The notes under the pieces: model-generated
What the model was told of the DNA's origin: nothing
Databases searched by the model: none
Seen by the model: the letters and a program-made list of their open reading frames with translations, nothing else
Made by a program: the position numbers and the translations under genes
Assembly: GCF_002221505.1 (NCBI RefSeq)
Contig: NZ_CP011036.1
Location: forward strand, 1,922,001 to 1,986,000
Source: Pseudoalteromonas nigrifaciens
Lineage (GTDB): Bacteria > Pseudomonadota > Gammaproteobacteria > Enterobacterales > Alteromonadaceae
Length of the DNA: 64,000 nucleotides
Direction of reading: 5' to 3'
Shown: one piece after another, positions 38,365 to 47,664 of the stretch
Layout of the letters: each line of letters starts with the position of its first letter
Position numbering within the stretch: position 1 is the first letter of the stretch

Positions 38365-40212
38365 ATGTATCGATTATTTGAGCGCATTACTAAGCCGTTC
38401 CCACAAGATAAACCAACGCAGCCACCTAACACGCTGCTTGCGTTTTGTCTTCATTACACCAAAGGCATGGGGCTGTCGCTAGCACTACTCTCGTTAAGTG
38501 CCGCCTTGCTCGCTATTTTAGAAGTATCGCTATTTAGCTATATGGGGCAACTAGTTGATTGGCTGGCAATTTATACACCACAAACACTCTTTGTAGAGCA
38601 GCAGTCCGAGCTGACAAAAATGGCCCTTATGCTCCTTGTGGTGCTGCCTGTAGTGGTGTTTTTTCATTCTGCAATTTTGCACCAGGCATTACTGGGCAAT
38701 TACCCCATGTCGATTCGCTGGTTAGCACATAGATATTTATTGCGCCAAAGTGTTAGTTTTTATCAAAATGAATTTGCCGGACGCATCGCCACCAAGGTAT
38801 TACAAACCTCTCTGGCTGTGCGCGAAGCTGTAACAAAACTACTCGATGTATTAATGTACATAATCGTTTATTTTGGCTCTATGTTGTTTTTAGTAGCCGA
38901 GGCCGATTGGCGCTTAATGTTACCCTTACTTGTTTGGCTTGTTTTGTATATTTGCATTCAACTTTACTTTGTACCGCGTCTTAAAAAAGTGGCTACCTCA
39001 CAAGCCGATGCCCGCTCAGAAATGACCGGCCGCATTGTCGACAGCTACACTAATATTGCTACCATTAAACTATTTTCGTACACCCAACGCGAAGAAGAAT
39101 ACGCAAAACAAAGTATGGATGTTTTTTTACAGCCGGTGTACAAGCAAATGCGTTTAGTTACCAGCCTCAACTTTGTTATTCAAACTTTAAATTACTTATT
39201 AGTGTTTTCGGTCACTGCGGTATCACTTTACTTGTGGTCGCTAAGTGCCATTAGCGCAGGAGCAATTGCCGTTGCGGTAAGTTTAGCCCTTAGATTAAAC
39301 GGCATGGCGCAGTGGATCATGTGGGAAATAAGCAGCTTATTTGAAAATATTGGCACCGTGGCCGATGGCATGCAAACCCTCTCTAACCCAATTGCAGTAG
39401 CCGATAAACCCAATGCCAGCACTCTTAACGTTAGCCAAGGTGCAATTGAATTTAACAATGTGCACTTTAACTACGGCAAAGCAGCAAGTGAAACGCTGCG
39501 TGGCCCGGTTATTAACGGTTTAAACTTAAATATTAAAGCCGGTGAAAAAATTGGCTTAGTGGGTCGCTCTGGCGCGGGTAAATCAACGCTAGTTAATTTA
39601 CTACTACGCTTTTACGACACCGACTCTGGCAGTATAAAAATTGACGGCCAAAACATTACCGATGTGAGCCAAGAAAGCTTACGCCGTTACATTGCCATGG
39701 TAACTCAAGACACTTCCCTGCTGCACCGCTCAGTAAAAGACAACATTTTATACGGCAGACCAGATGCCACTGAAGCCGAAATGATCGATGCCACCAAGCA
39801 AGCTAAAGCGCTAGAGTTTGTAACCGACTTAGTTGATAGCAAAGGTAATAAAGGCTTTGACGCGCAAGTAGGCGAACGTGGCGTTACCTTATCGGGTGGG
39901 CAGCGCCAACGTATTGCTATTGCGCGCGTACTGCTTAAAAACGCCCCTATTCTCATACTCGACGAAGCCACCAGCGCGCTTGATTCAGAAGTAGAAGCCG
40001 CTATTCAAGCAAGTCTTGATGATTTAATGACAGATAAAACAGTAATTGCTATTGCTCACAGGCTATCAACCATAGCGCAAATGGACAGGCTTATCGTACT
40101 TGATAACGGCGGTGTTGTTGAGCAAGGCACACATGATGAGTTAATAGCTAAGAATGGGATTTACGCTGCACTTTGGGCACATCAAACAGGTGGGTTTATT
40201 GGCGTTGAATAG
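38365..40212 (+). CDS. ABC transporter, fused permease/ATPase (MsbA type)
   Basis: A 615-aa half-transporter that would dimerise in the inner membrane. Six transmembrane helices lie in about residues 30-325; the ATPase domain has Walker A VGRSGAGKSTL near 405, Q-loop MVTQDTSLLH, signature LSGGQRQRIAIAR near 512, Walker B ILILDEATSALD near 532 and H-loop AIAHRLSTI near 562. The order is typical of lipid or multidrug exporters; the substrate is not evident. Monocistronic with a convergent terminator. Confidence 0.92.
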   Translation: MYRLFERITKPFPQDKPTQPPNTLLAFCLHYTKGMGLSLALLSLSAALLAILEVSLFSYMGQLVDWLAIYTPQTLFVEQQSELTKMALMLLVVLPVVVFFHSAILHQALLGNYPMSIRWLAHRYLLRQSVSFYQNEFAGRIATKVLQTSLAVREAVTKLLDVLMYIIVYFGSMLFLVAEADWRLMLPLLVWLVLYICIQLYFVPRLKKVATSQADARSEMTGRIVDSYTNIATIKLFSYTQREEEYAKQSMDVFLQPVYKQMRLVTSLNFVIQTLNYLLVFSVTAVSLYLWSLSAISAGAIAVAVSLALRLNGMAQWIMWEISSLFENIGTVADGMQTLSNPIAVADKPNASTLNVSQGAIEFNNVHFNYGKAASETLRGPVINGLNLNIKAGEKIGLVGRSGAGKSTLVNLLLRFYDTDSGSIKIDGQNITDVSQESLRRYIAMVTQDTSLLHRSVKDNILYGRPDATEAEMIDATKQAKALEFVTDLVDSKGNKGFDAQVGERGVTLSGGQRQRIAIARVLLKNAPILILDEATSALDSEVEAAIQASLDDLMTDKTVIAIAHRLSTIAQMDRLIVLDNGGVVEQGTHDELIAKNGIYAALWAHQTGGFIGVE

Positions 40213-40240
40213 TTTTTTTAAGTATTAACAACAAACTTAA

Positions 40241-40281
40241 AATATTAAACCATAACGAAAAATGCGTTATGGTTTAATATT
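40241..40281. terminator. Convergent hairpin between ABC and FMO genes
   Basis: A perfect 17-bp stem, AATATTAAACCATAACG with its complement, with a 7-base loop, between two converging genes. The right side runs into TGTTTTATT. Confidence 0.82.
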
Positions 40282-40294
40282 GTTTTATTACGTG

Positions 40295-41671
40295 CTAGCT
40301 CGCTTTACTTTTTTCTATGGTGTGAGTAGCCGATAATTCTAAAAAGTATTCTAATGAATCATCAAGTACATCTAACCACGGCACAGGAAGCTCAGGTGCC
40401 AAGGTATTTGTTAAAGTAGAGCGATACGCTTTTTCTCTAAAACACATAATGTCTTGTTGTTTATCTTTTTGCCATTCTTTGAGAATATCTGCCTGTTTTT
40501 CAACTGCAAATTCAGGGTAATCTGTGGCATTAGTTAAATCACGAATATACGCTGCTTGATAATCAATAGAGCCTTCAACATTCGTTACTTCATCGTACTT
40601 AGCTAACCAATTTTTTTCATCTTCTTGTCGTGCTGCTAATGCTGGTATTTTTATTCTGTCTAAAATTTCGTCGCGTACATACCATGCTTGCGCATCAAAC
40701 ATATTAAAAGTGAAGTACTGATCTTGCATGCCTAAATAAACTAACTTAGGGTTTGGCTGCCAAAAAACACCCTTATACAAGTTTGCCGGATACAAACAGT
40801 TATGTGTTTGTAAACGTAGTTCGTCAGGTAAAAATGGAAAATGAAATAAATACCCAGTACACATAATCACAGCATCAAAGCGCTTACTAGTGCCATCTAT
40901 AAAATGCGCAACGTCCCCTTCAAAGTGGGTCACAAGTGGCATTTCTGCAATGCCGTCTGGCCAATTATAGCCAAGTGCTTTAGTACGGTAGCTTATAGTT
41001 ACCGATTTAGCGCCATACTTATAACACTGCGTACCTATATCTTCGGCAGAATAGCTACTGCCTATAAGTAAAACTTCTGAATCTTTAAATTCTAGCGCAT
41101 CTCTAAAGTCATGAGCATGTAATACTCGACCAGAATACTCTTCTAGCCCTTCAAAATAAGGCATGTTTGGTGTAGAGAAATGACCTGTAGCAACAATAAC
41201 ATAATCAAACTCATTCACTTCCTGCTCGCCGGTTTTATGGTTCATAACCGTTACAGTAAACATTTGTGTTTCGTCGTCAAATGTAACCCAACGAACCGGG
41301 CACTCAAAGCGAATGTATTTACGAATATCTTGCTTGTTAATACGCCCCATTATGTAGTCTTTAAGCACTTCACGAGGGGGATACGAAGGAATAGGTCTAC
41401 CAAAATGTTCTTCAAAAGAATAATCAGCAAATTCTAAGCATTCTTTTGGTCCGTTAGACCAAAGATAACGATACATACTGCCATGTACCGGCTCACCATT
41501 TCTGTCTAGCCCAGTGCGCCATGTATAGTTCCACATGCCACCAATATCATTTTGTTTTTCGTAACAAACAACTTCCGGTAAATTCTCAATACCGGCTAAA
41601 CGAGCTGCTTCAAATGCACGTAATTGTGCCAAACCGCTTGGACCTGCGCCCAAAATAGCAATTTTTTTCAT
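40295..41671 (-). CDS. tmm: Flavin monooxygenase, trimethylamine monooxygenase-like
   Basis: FAD/NADPH monooxygenase of 458 aa, closely resembling bacterial Tmm, which oxidises trimethylamine to its N-oxide. FAD loop GAGPSGLAQLRAF at residue 8; long shared stretches WNYTWRTGLD, GEPVHGSMYRYLWSNGPKE and FADYSFEEHFG near 50-95; NADPH loop LLIGSSYSAEDIGTQCYKYG near 205; CTGYLFHFPFL near 270; and QDQYFTFNMFDAQAWY near 312. The resemblance extends over most of the length, but specificity for trimethylamine versus other amines or sulfides needs assay. No tdm, BCCT or methylamine genes are nearby. Confidence 0.85.
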   Translation of the reverse strand: MKKIAILGAGPSGLAQLRAFEAARLAGIENLPEVVCYEKQNDIGGMWNYTWRTGLDRNGEPVHGSMYRYLWSNGPKECLEFADYSFEEHFGRPIPSYPPREVLKDYIMGRINKQDIRKYIRFECPVRWVTFDDETQMFTVTVMNHKTGEQEVNEFDYVIVATGHFSTPNMPYFEGLEEYSGRVLHAHDFRDALEFKDSEVLLIGSSYSAEDIGTQCYKYGAKSVTISYRTKALGYNWPDGIAEMPLVTHFEGDVAHFIDGTSKRFDAVIMCTGYLFHFPFLPDELRLQTHNCLYPANLYKGVFWQPNPKLVYLGMQDQYFTFNMFDAQAWYVRDEILDRIKIPALAARQEDEKNWLAKYDEVTNVEGSIDYQAAYIRDLTNATDYPEFAVEKQADILKEWQKDKQQDIMCFREKAYRSTLTNTLAPELPVPWLDVLDDSLEYFLELSATHTIEKSKAS

Positions 41672-42023
41672 TATAAAAGTCGACTCCTAATAGCTAATAC
41701 GAGCCTTACTATAACATTTTTTCATGCAAATTATTTGCCACAATAAAAATAAATCCTTTTTTATAACATTTACCTTTAAAAAAACATAAAATAAATCAAT
41801 ATTTTATTAACTAGCCGTCTATTATCACCGTAACTTATTTGGCTTAAAAAATTTAATCAGTAAGCACTCAGCCATTAGTTTATAACGGCTTAAATTTAAG
41901 TAATAAAAAAAGCGAAGATGCTGTTTATGCTCCTTCGCTTTTACTACCATTTAATACTTAAATTAAAGCTTTATAGTATTGTTACTGTGATAAAAAATAG
42001 CTTATAGGCGTTTGCTGGTATCT
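41672..42023. other. 352-base intergenic region, tmm leader and nhaD terminator
   Basis: AT-rich spacer upstream of tmm and downstream of nhaD. Apart from the nhaD terminator at 41902-41942 I see no gene, RNA or clear promoter hexamers; the tmm promoter should be in 41690-41880. Confidence 0.6.
41902..41942 (-). terminator. Terminator of nhaD
   Basis: AAAAGCGAAG and CTTCGCTTTT pair around a 15-base loop, with T8 on the minus strand. It lies some 80 bases past the nhaD stop. Confidence 0.75.
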
Positions 42024-43460
42024 TTAAAATAATGATGCGTTAAGCCATAAGTGCAGTATTATGCTGGCCCCGTAACCTAACGCAATCACAGGCGTCCACT
42101 TTAGGTGACCAAAAAAAGTATAGTAGCCGCGTGCTTGCCCCATTAATGCCACTCCCGCAGCCGAGCCAATCGAGAGTAAACTACCGCCTACCCCCGCAGT
42201 TAAAGTGATCAGCAACCATTGCCCATGCGACATTTCAGGATCCATAGATAATACCGCAAACATAACCGGTATATTATCGATCACTGCAGAAATCACCCCA
42301 AGAAAAACATTTGCCGTTGTAGTAGACCAATTGCCGTATAGCATCTCAGACATAAAGTTTAAATAACCTAAAAACCCTAAGCCACCCACGCACATAACAA
42401 TACCGTAAAAAAATAATAACGTGTCCCACTCTGCCCGTTGCACTCTACTAAATACGTCAAATGGTACAACACTGCCTAGTTTAGCTAATCGTTCTTGATC
42501 GCCCAACTGCTCTGCATGGGCTCTTTTACGTGCCAGTGATCCTGGTAAAGTCATTCTTAAAAAATAACCAAAAAACTGTAAATAGCCTAGCCCCATCATC
42601 ATACCTAATACTGGTGGCAGGTTTAAAAAGCTATGGCAAGCAACGGCAGTGGCTATGGTAAGTAAAAACAACACTAATATTCGCACTGCGCCGCGTTTTA
42701 GCTCAACCGCTTCGTATTGTGCGGTTGGGTGCTTATCGGCAACATAAAAGCTCATAATGGCTGCGGGCACTAAGTAATTAACTAAAGCAGGTAAAAACAG
42801 CACTAAAAACTCGTTAAAATGCACCAATCCAGCTTGCCACACCATTAGCGTGGTTATGTCGCCAAAGGGGCTAAATGCGCCGCCCGCATTAGCCGCAATA
42901 ACAATATTAATACAGCTGATGTTTATAAATGGCTTATCACCTTCGGCAACTTTCATTACCACTGCACACATTAATAACGCGGTGGTAAGGTTGTCGGCAA
43001 TCGGGGAGATAAAAAATGCTAAAAAACCGGTTATCCAAAATAAATTTTTATAGTTAAAGCCTTTACGGATCATCCAAGCGCGCAATGCATCAAATACTCC
43101 TCTTTCTTCTAGCGCATTTATGTAGGTCATAGCGACTAGTAAAAAGAGCATAAGCTCGGCAAACTCAAGTAAATTATGCCTAAATGCAGTTTCGGTAAGT
43201 TCAGTAATATCATGGCTAACGTAATAGGCACCTATTAATATCCAAATTAATCCTGCTGCAACCAATACTGGTTTCGACTTTCTTAAATGTAGCTTTTCCT
43301 CGAGCATAACCACGGTATAAGCAATTAAAAATATACCAATACAAAACCAACCAATACTCGATGATGTTAAATCTAACTGCCCTTGCGCAGCCCAAACTGG
43401 CGAGCAAAAAAACAACATAGCAATACATACTATGTTGAACCCCCGTAACAAACTCTTCAT
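42024..43460 (-). CDS. nhaD: Na+/H+ antiporter NhaD
   Basis: A 478-aa inner-membrane sodium/proton antiporter of the ion-transporter superfamily, with about 12-13 helices. An N-terminal leader-like helix (MKSLLRGFNIVCIAMLFFCS) precedes the core. FFISPIADNLTTALLMCAV near residue 150 and ANAGGAFSPFGDITTLMVWQ near 190 are the conserved half-helix motifs, and VISAVIDNIPVMFAVLSMDP near 385 the inverted repeat copy. Such proteins support growth of marine bacteria at high Na+ and alkaline pH. Single gene. Confidence 0.93.
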   Translation of the reverse strand: MKSLLRGFNIVCIAMLFFCSPVWAAQGQLDLTSSSIGWFCIGIFLIAYTVVMLEEKLHLRKSKPVLVAAGLIWILIGAYYVSHDITELTETAFRHNLLEFAELMLFLLVAMTYINALEERGVFDALRAWMIRKGFNYKNLFWITGFLAFFISPIADNLTTALLMCAVVMKVAEGDKPFINISCINIVIAANAGGAFSPFGDITTLMVWQAGLVHFNEFLVLFLPALVNYLVPAAIMSFYVADKHPTAQYEAVELKRGAVRILVLFLLTIATAVACHSFLNLPPVLGMMMGLGYLQFFGYFLRMTLPGSLARKRAHAEQLGDQERLAKLGSVVPFDVFSRVQRAEWDTLLFFYGIVMCVGGLGFLGYLNFMSEMLYGNWSTTTANVFLGVISAVIDNIPVMFAVLSMDPEMSHGQWLLITLTAGVGGSLLSIGSAAGVALMGQARGYYTFFGHLKWTPVIALGYGASIILHLWLNASLF

Positions 43461-43826
43461 TTTACATTTCCTGTTTTAATTACATAAATCAGCTGGCTTT
43501 AATTACAATAAAGCAATTTATCTGCTTTATTGATACGCATTTTGGTGAGTATTTATTGGTTATTATTTTTTCACCACAATAAAATAGCACAGCATTACCA
43601 AGTGGCTATTGTACTGAGGTCTATATATGCATAGATGGTTGCTATATTGTAAATAGAGTGTGTGAATGGTGGTTGTGCAAGCTTTAATATTTACAGATTA
43701 ATCATTTAAAATTCAATTGGTTACATTGTTTTTATTTAGTGCTGCGAAAGTAGTTTACAAAAAAAGCGAAGTTGCTATGTAAGCAACTTCGCTCTTGGTT
43801 AATTGTTGTTTGTTATTTAATTTGTA
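43461..43826. other. 366-base intergenic region upstream of nhaD
   Basis: Contains the terminator of the MAPEG gene (43758-43793). The rest is AT-rich with TATATATGCATA (43621-43632) but no convincing paired promoter boxes, ORF or RNA structure. nhaD regulatory sequences are presumably here. Confidence 0.55.
43758..43793 (-). terminator. Terminator of the MAPEG gene
   Basis: AGCGAAGTTGCT pairs with AGCAACTTCGCT (12 bp, 5-base loop), with T7 on the minus strand. Confidence 0.88.
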
Positions 43827-44246
43827 TTAGGCAATTAACCTTAAGCCTACCATTACTAGCATCACAACATTGGCAAGTACGCCAATTAAAAAGAAGTAGC
43901 TACGTGGGCTAGGATTTTTATTAGTAGCAATTGCGTAGTACAGCACCATATGAATTAATCGCGCAATAACGTATATCCATACACATAGTGCAAATATTGG
44001 GCTTTGATAATTTATTACAAAAGCAAACAACACTGTTCCTATAAATAACGCACTATTTTCAAGGGTATTGTGAAAAGTACGGTGTGCTCTAAATATAAAA
44101 CTATCGTGAGATAAATCGTCACTTATTTTACCCGGCACTGCATTAGGCTGTTTTGCTTTGCTAAAAGTTGCTACCGCCCACTGTACAAGCAACATAATTA
44201 AATACAGGTAAAACGCCAAATACGCCGAAAGTGCAATATTAGTCAT
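43827..44246 (-). CDS. MAPEG family membrane protein
   Basis: A 139-aa protein with four transmembrane helices. The family segment (eicosanoid and glutathione metabolism membrane proteins, PF01124) is seen in FIFRAHRTFHNTLENSALFIGT near residue 50, whose RAxRxxxN-type motif binds glutathione in eukaryotic members, and in YVIARLIHMVLYYAIATNKNP near 92. Bacterial roles are mostly unknown. Single gene. Confidence 0.86.
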   Translation of the reverse strand: MTNIALSAYLAFYLYLIMLLVQWAVATFSKAKQPNAVPGKISDDLSHDSFIFRAHRTFHNTLENSALFIGTVLFAFVINYQSPIFALCVWIYVIARLIHMVLYYAIATNKNPSPRSYFFLIGVLANVVMLVMVGLRLIA

Positions 44247-44486
44247 AGTTAATTTCCTTGTTTTTATTAAAGATTATCAATTTTTAGATGTTTAACATTA
44301 ATAACAGGCAAGTTTTAGGCCGAGTTTAATTATTTGATAGTTATACAAATAATTAAAGCTATCGTTTAAACTCAGTAATTTATTCCGACGTTTTTACATA
44401 AAAGCACTTAATACTTAAATTAAAAACCGTAAAAGTAATATTGTTAAACAAATATTATTAGCAATATTAATCATTAAAATTATAGC

Positions 44487-45647
44487 CTACGACCTCAAAG
44501 TTAAACTAACTATAACCACCCCATGGTCGGTACTTAAATCGTCTCGCTCAAATACTGGGTTAATTAAATGCCGATCGTAAGTGTTATAGTCACTTACTTC
44601 AAAAAAGCTATCATGGTAGCTGGCATCAAATTCACTAGACAATAAAATATAGTCAAGCACTGAACTGCTCGCGCCATAATAATGGGTTGGCGTGCGTGGA
44701 GTTGCTGGCTTAGCTACATTATTTGCATCACCTTGCTCAATTACAACACTCGCTATATGGCCATCAACACGCAAGTCGTCTGTTGGTGCTTGTGACTCAG
44801 CACTTGCCAATTGCGACTTTGTAAATAAGTCCCATGCATCATTTAAACAATATTTAGCAAGGTAAGTTTTAGCGTCAAAAGCAGGTGCAAAACGCAGTGT
44901 ATTAGTAAGCATGTGGCTTAACACACCATCAGCTATGCTGTTATTAAAGTCGCCCATTAAAATCATAGGCTGCTGCGTAGCTTCGCGGCGCGCAATCATT
45001 TGTATCATTAATAATGTGGCTTCGCTGCCGCGCTGAATAGTTGATCCCCAGCCACCCGCTACATTCGCTTTTAAAATCTCAATTATGTTCTTTTCGGGCG
45101 AAAGTGCTTTATTGTGCTCATCAACCTCAATCATTGGGCGTTTAGATTTAAAATGCACCACATAACAATCGGTATTACCTATGTGCGGCAAAGTTACTGT
45201 GGCTCTTAATACCTTGCGGCTAAATGTAAAATCAGCACTAAGCCCAAGGGTAGCTACAAGTTCATTATCGTGCTGCACCGCAGCCACTTCAACAATAGGA
45301 TATTTTGCGGCAATTGCCACTACGGGTCGTTTATAAATAAAGTCGTCAATCACCTCGGGCGTATCTACCACTGCAAAGTGCTCATAACCTTGCCCACGTA
45401 CTAATTCTTGTAACGACTCAATACTAAACACTTCCTGAAAACCAATCACATCAGGTGCGTGCTCTGTTAAATAATCAATAATCCACTGCTGCTTTTTAGC
45501 CCACTGTTGCGCGGTATAAATTTTCTCAAACTCATAGTATGCATTGGGTGGCTCAAGGTAATTAAACAAGTTAAATGTGGCTATTTTTAGTTGAGTGTTT
45601 TTTATCAAAAGAGGTTCCACTGCTGTACATTTTAAAATAACAAACAT
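44487..45647 (-). CDS. Endonuclease/exonuclease/phosphatase-fold hydrolase
   Basis: A 386-aa Mg2+-dependent hydrolase of the EEP superfamily. IATFNLFNYLEP near residue 22, the catalytic Glu in IGFQEVFS near 69, the GDFNNSIADGVLSHML Asp/Asn motif near 235 and the terminal STDHGVVIVSL (Asp-His) near 375 are all present. Substrate (nucleic acid, phosphoinositide or lipid) is undetermined. The assigned ATG has no clear ribosome binding site; a TTG 14 codons downstream, giving MIKNTQLKIATFN, is an alternative start. No signal peptide is evident with either. Confidence 0.82.
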   Translation of the reverse strand: MFVILKCTAVEPLLIKNTQLKIATFNLFNYLEPPNAYYEFEKIYTAQQWAKKQQWIIDYLTEHAPDVIGFQEVFSIESLQELVRGQGYEHFAVVDTPEVIDDFIYKRPVVAIAAKYPIVEVAAVQHDNELVATLGLSADFTFSRKVLRATVTLPHIGNTDCYVVHFKSKRPMIEVDEHNKALSPEKNIIEILKANVAGGWGSTIQRGSEATLLMIQMIARREATQQPMILMGDFNNSIADGVLSHMLTNTLRFAPAFDAKTYLAKYCLNDAWDLFTKSQLASAESQAPTDDLRVDGHIASVVIEQGDANNVAKPATPRTPTHYYGASSSVLDYILLSSEFDASYHDSFFEVSDYNTYDRHLINPVFERDDLSTDHGVVIVSLTLRS

Positions 45648-46100
45648 CGCTGAGTTATTAGCCCTAATGCTTGCTTAAATGAATACGTAAAAGTATGTAA
45701 TAGCAGTATACCCTATTGCTTATCGTTTTTAAGGCTTTAGGGGGGGGGGTCAAAACCTGTGCTATTTAAGTAAACTTGTAAAAATAAGATCATACATGGC
45801 AAATCAATTCAATTTCATACATCAAACAATAGCATTACAAATTTAGCTGCTTACGTATTCGTACGCTTTGTTTTTACCCTTGAGTATCGCTACGCGCTAT
45901 TAAAACCAAAAACCCCCTCATCTTTTACAAATATCTCCAAAAAGCACAGTGCCTATTTTATTACTGCTTTATTATGTTTGTATGCAATGAGGTTGCAGTA
46001 ACAACCTTTAAAACTACGCATTGAATAATTCTCAACTTACTATTTTAGCCCTTTATTTAGGCTATACTGCCCTTTCCATTACCAACAAACGCTATGTATT
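45648..46100. other. 453-base intergenic region with a G10 tract, upstream of avtA
   Basis: Holds a run of ten G (45740-45749) in an otherwise AT-rich sequence. A TATACT -10-like hexamer at 46063-46068 lies 32 bases before avtA, with a poor -35. No gene or stable RNA is evident. Confidence 0.55.
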
Positions 46101-47363
46101 ATGAACTACTCAAACTTTGGCACTAAATTTACACAACCCAACGGCATTACTCAGTTAATGGAAGACTTAGGCAGTGCTAAAAGCAGTAACAATCCTAATA
46201 TTGTTATGCTTGGTGGCGGTAACCCTGCATTAGTACCACAAGTAAATGAGGTTTTTTTAAGTGAGTTACAAAAGCTCGTTGCCAGTAATAAAGTATCGCA
46301 AGTATTTGGCCTTTACGACGGCCCAACCGGTAACGACGAGTTTAGAGCTGCATTAGCAAGCCAACTAAGTAAAAAATATGCATGGGATATAAGCGCCAAT
46401 AACGTAGCACTTGGTAATGGCAGCCAAGCTAACTTTTTTGTGCTGTTTAATATGTTTGCAGGCGAAATGCCTGATGGCAGCCATAAAAAGATTTTATTTC
46501 CCCTCGCGCCAGAATACGTAGGTTATGCCGACCAAGGTTTATCGGACGATATGTTTGTTGCCATAAAGCCCGATATCGAAATTTTAAATACCGGTAGCAC
46601 ATCTAAACAATTTAAATACGTTATTAATTTTAAAGCGGTTGAAAAAATATTAGCAAACGACAGCAGTATCAGCGCGCTGTGCGTATCGCGCCCTACCAAT
46701 CCAACCGGTAATGTAATAACCGATGATGAAGTAAAACACCTTGATTTACTCGCTAAGCAATACAACATTCCACTCATTATAGATAACGCATATGGCGATC
46801 CATTCCCGGGCTGTATTTACACCGACGCAAACCTAACCTGGAACTCAAACATAATTTTATGTATGTCGCTTTCAAAGCTTGGCTTACCGGGTTTACGCAG
46901 CGGTATTGTGGTTGCAAACAATGAAATTATTAAAGCAATTGGCCGCGTAAATGGCAGCATGGTTTTATCGCCAAATAGTATAGGCCCAAGCTTAGTTACC
47001 CGTTTAATTAACGACGACGAACTACTGCCGCTGTGTCGTAATGTTGTGTTGCCTTTTTATCGTAATAAAGCACAAATAGCGATTGAACTGTTTGATGAAA
47101 TATTTGCCGATATGAGTGTTTACTTGCATAAAGTTGAAGGCGCATTTTTTATGTGGCTGTGGTTTAAAGATGCAAAAATAACAAGCGAAACACTATACCA
47201 AAAGCTTAAAGAGCAAGATGTGTATGTAATTCCTGGACACAACTTTTTTATTGGCATTGACGATAGCTGGGCGCACAAGCACGAGTGTATTCGCATTAAC
47301 TATGCAACCGATGAAGCAACACTACGCAAAGGTTTACAAACCATAAAGTATTTAATGGCGTAA
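46101..47363 (+). CDS. avtA: Valine-pyruvate aminotransferase AvtA
   Basis: PLP-dependent (fold type I) transaminase interconverting valine plus pyruvate with 2-oxoisovalerate plus alanine. 420 aa (E. coli 417). GITQLMEDL, MLGGGNPA near residue 35, FPLAPEYVGYADQGL near 134, CVSRPTNPTGNVITD near 193, and the PLP lysine in CMSLSKLGLPGLRSG near 255 all fit AvtA closely. Monocistronic. A distinct alanine-metabolising gene, ald, lies 15 kb away. Confidence 0.93.
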   Translation: MNYSNFGTKFTQPNGITQLMEDLGSAKSSNNPNIVMLGGGNPALVPQVNEVFLSELQKLVASNKVSQVFGLYDGPTGNDEFRAALASQLSKKYAWDISANNVALGNGSQANFFVLFNMFAGEMPDGSHKKILFPLAPEYVGYADQGLSDDMFVAIKPDIEILNTGSTSKQFKYVINFKAVEKILANDSSISALCVSRPTNPTGNVITDDEVKHLDLLAKQYNIPLIIDNAYGDPFPGCIYTDANLTWNSNIILCMSLSKLGLPGLRSGIVVANNEIIKAIGRVNGSMVLSPNSIGPSLVTRLINDDELLPLCRNVVLPFYRNKAQIAIELFDEIFADMSVYLHKVEGAFFMWLWFKDAKITSETLYQKLKEQDVYVIPGHNFFIGIDDSWAHKHECIRINYATDEATLRKGLQTIKYLMA

Positions 47364-47664
47364 ATTAATGCTTATGCTATCTACGCTTTGGCTATAACTT
47401 AACATCCACTATAACGGCACGCTATTGAGCAAGTGTTGCCTTTATCCCTTATTTACCTCTGTAATACTGTACTCTTTTTGTGCAAACGCGCGCTATACTC
47501 TTTAAATTTATATATAAACTGTTATTCTACGCGACCTTTTTTACACGCTATTTACTAGCGGGTAGCATAAAAGGTAGTTCAGGCTGCAAACGCTTACTAA
47601 GTGGCAGTAATAAAACGCGCGCCCATACAGGTGCACACTTTAAACACCAACATACAGGTAAATT
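47364..47664. other. 301-base gap upstream of the Nramp gene
   Basis: A short frame (47480-47674) crosses this gap but overlaps the Nramp start and has no ribosome binding site, so I leave it out. TATACT at 47494-47499 could be a -10 box; no good -35 or metal-regulator box is recognised. Confidence 0.5.
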
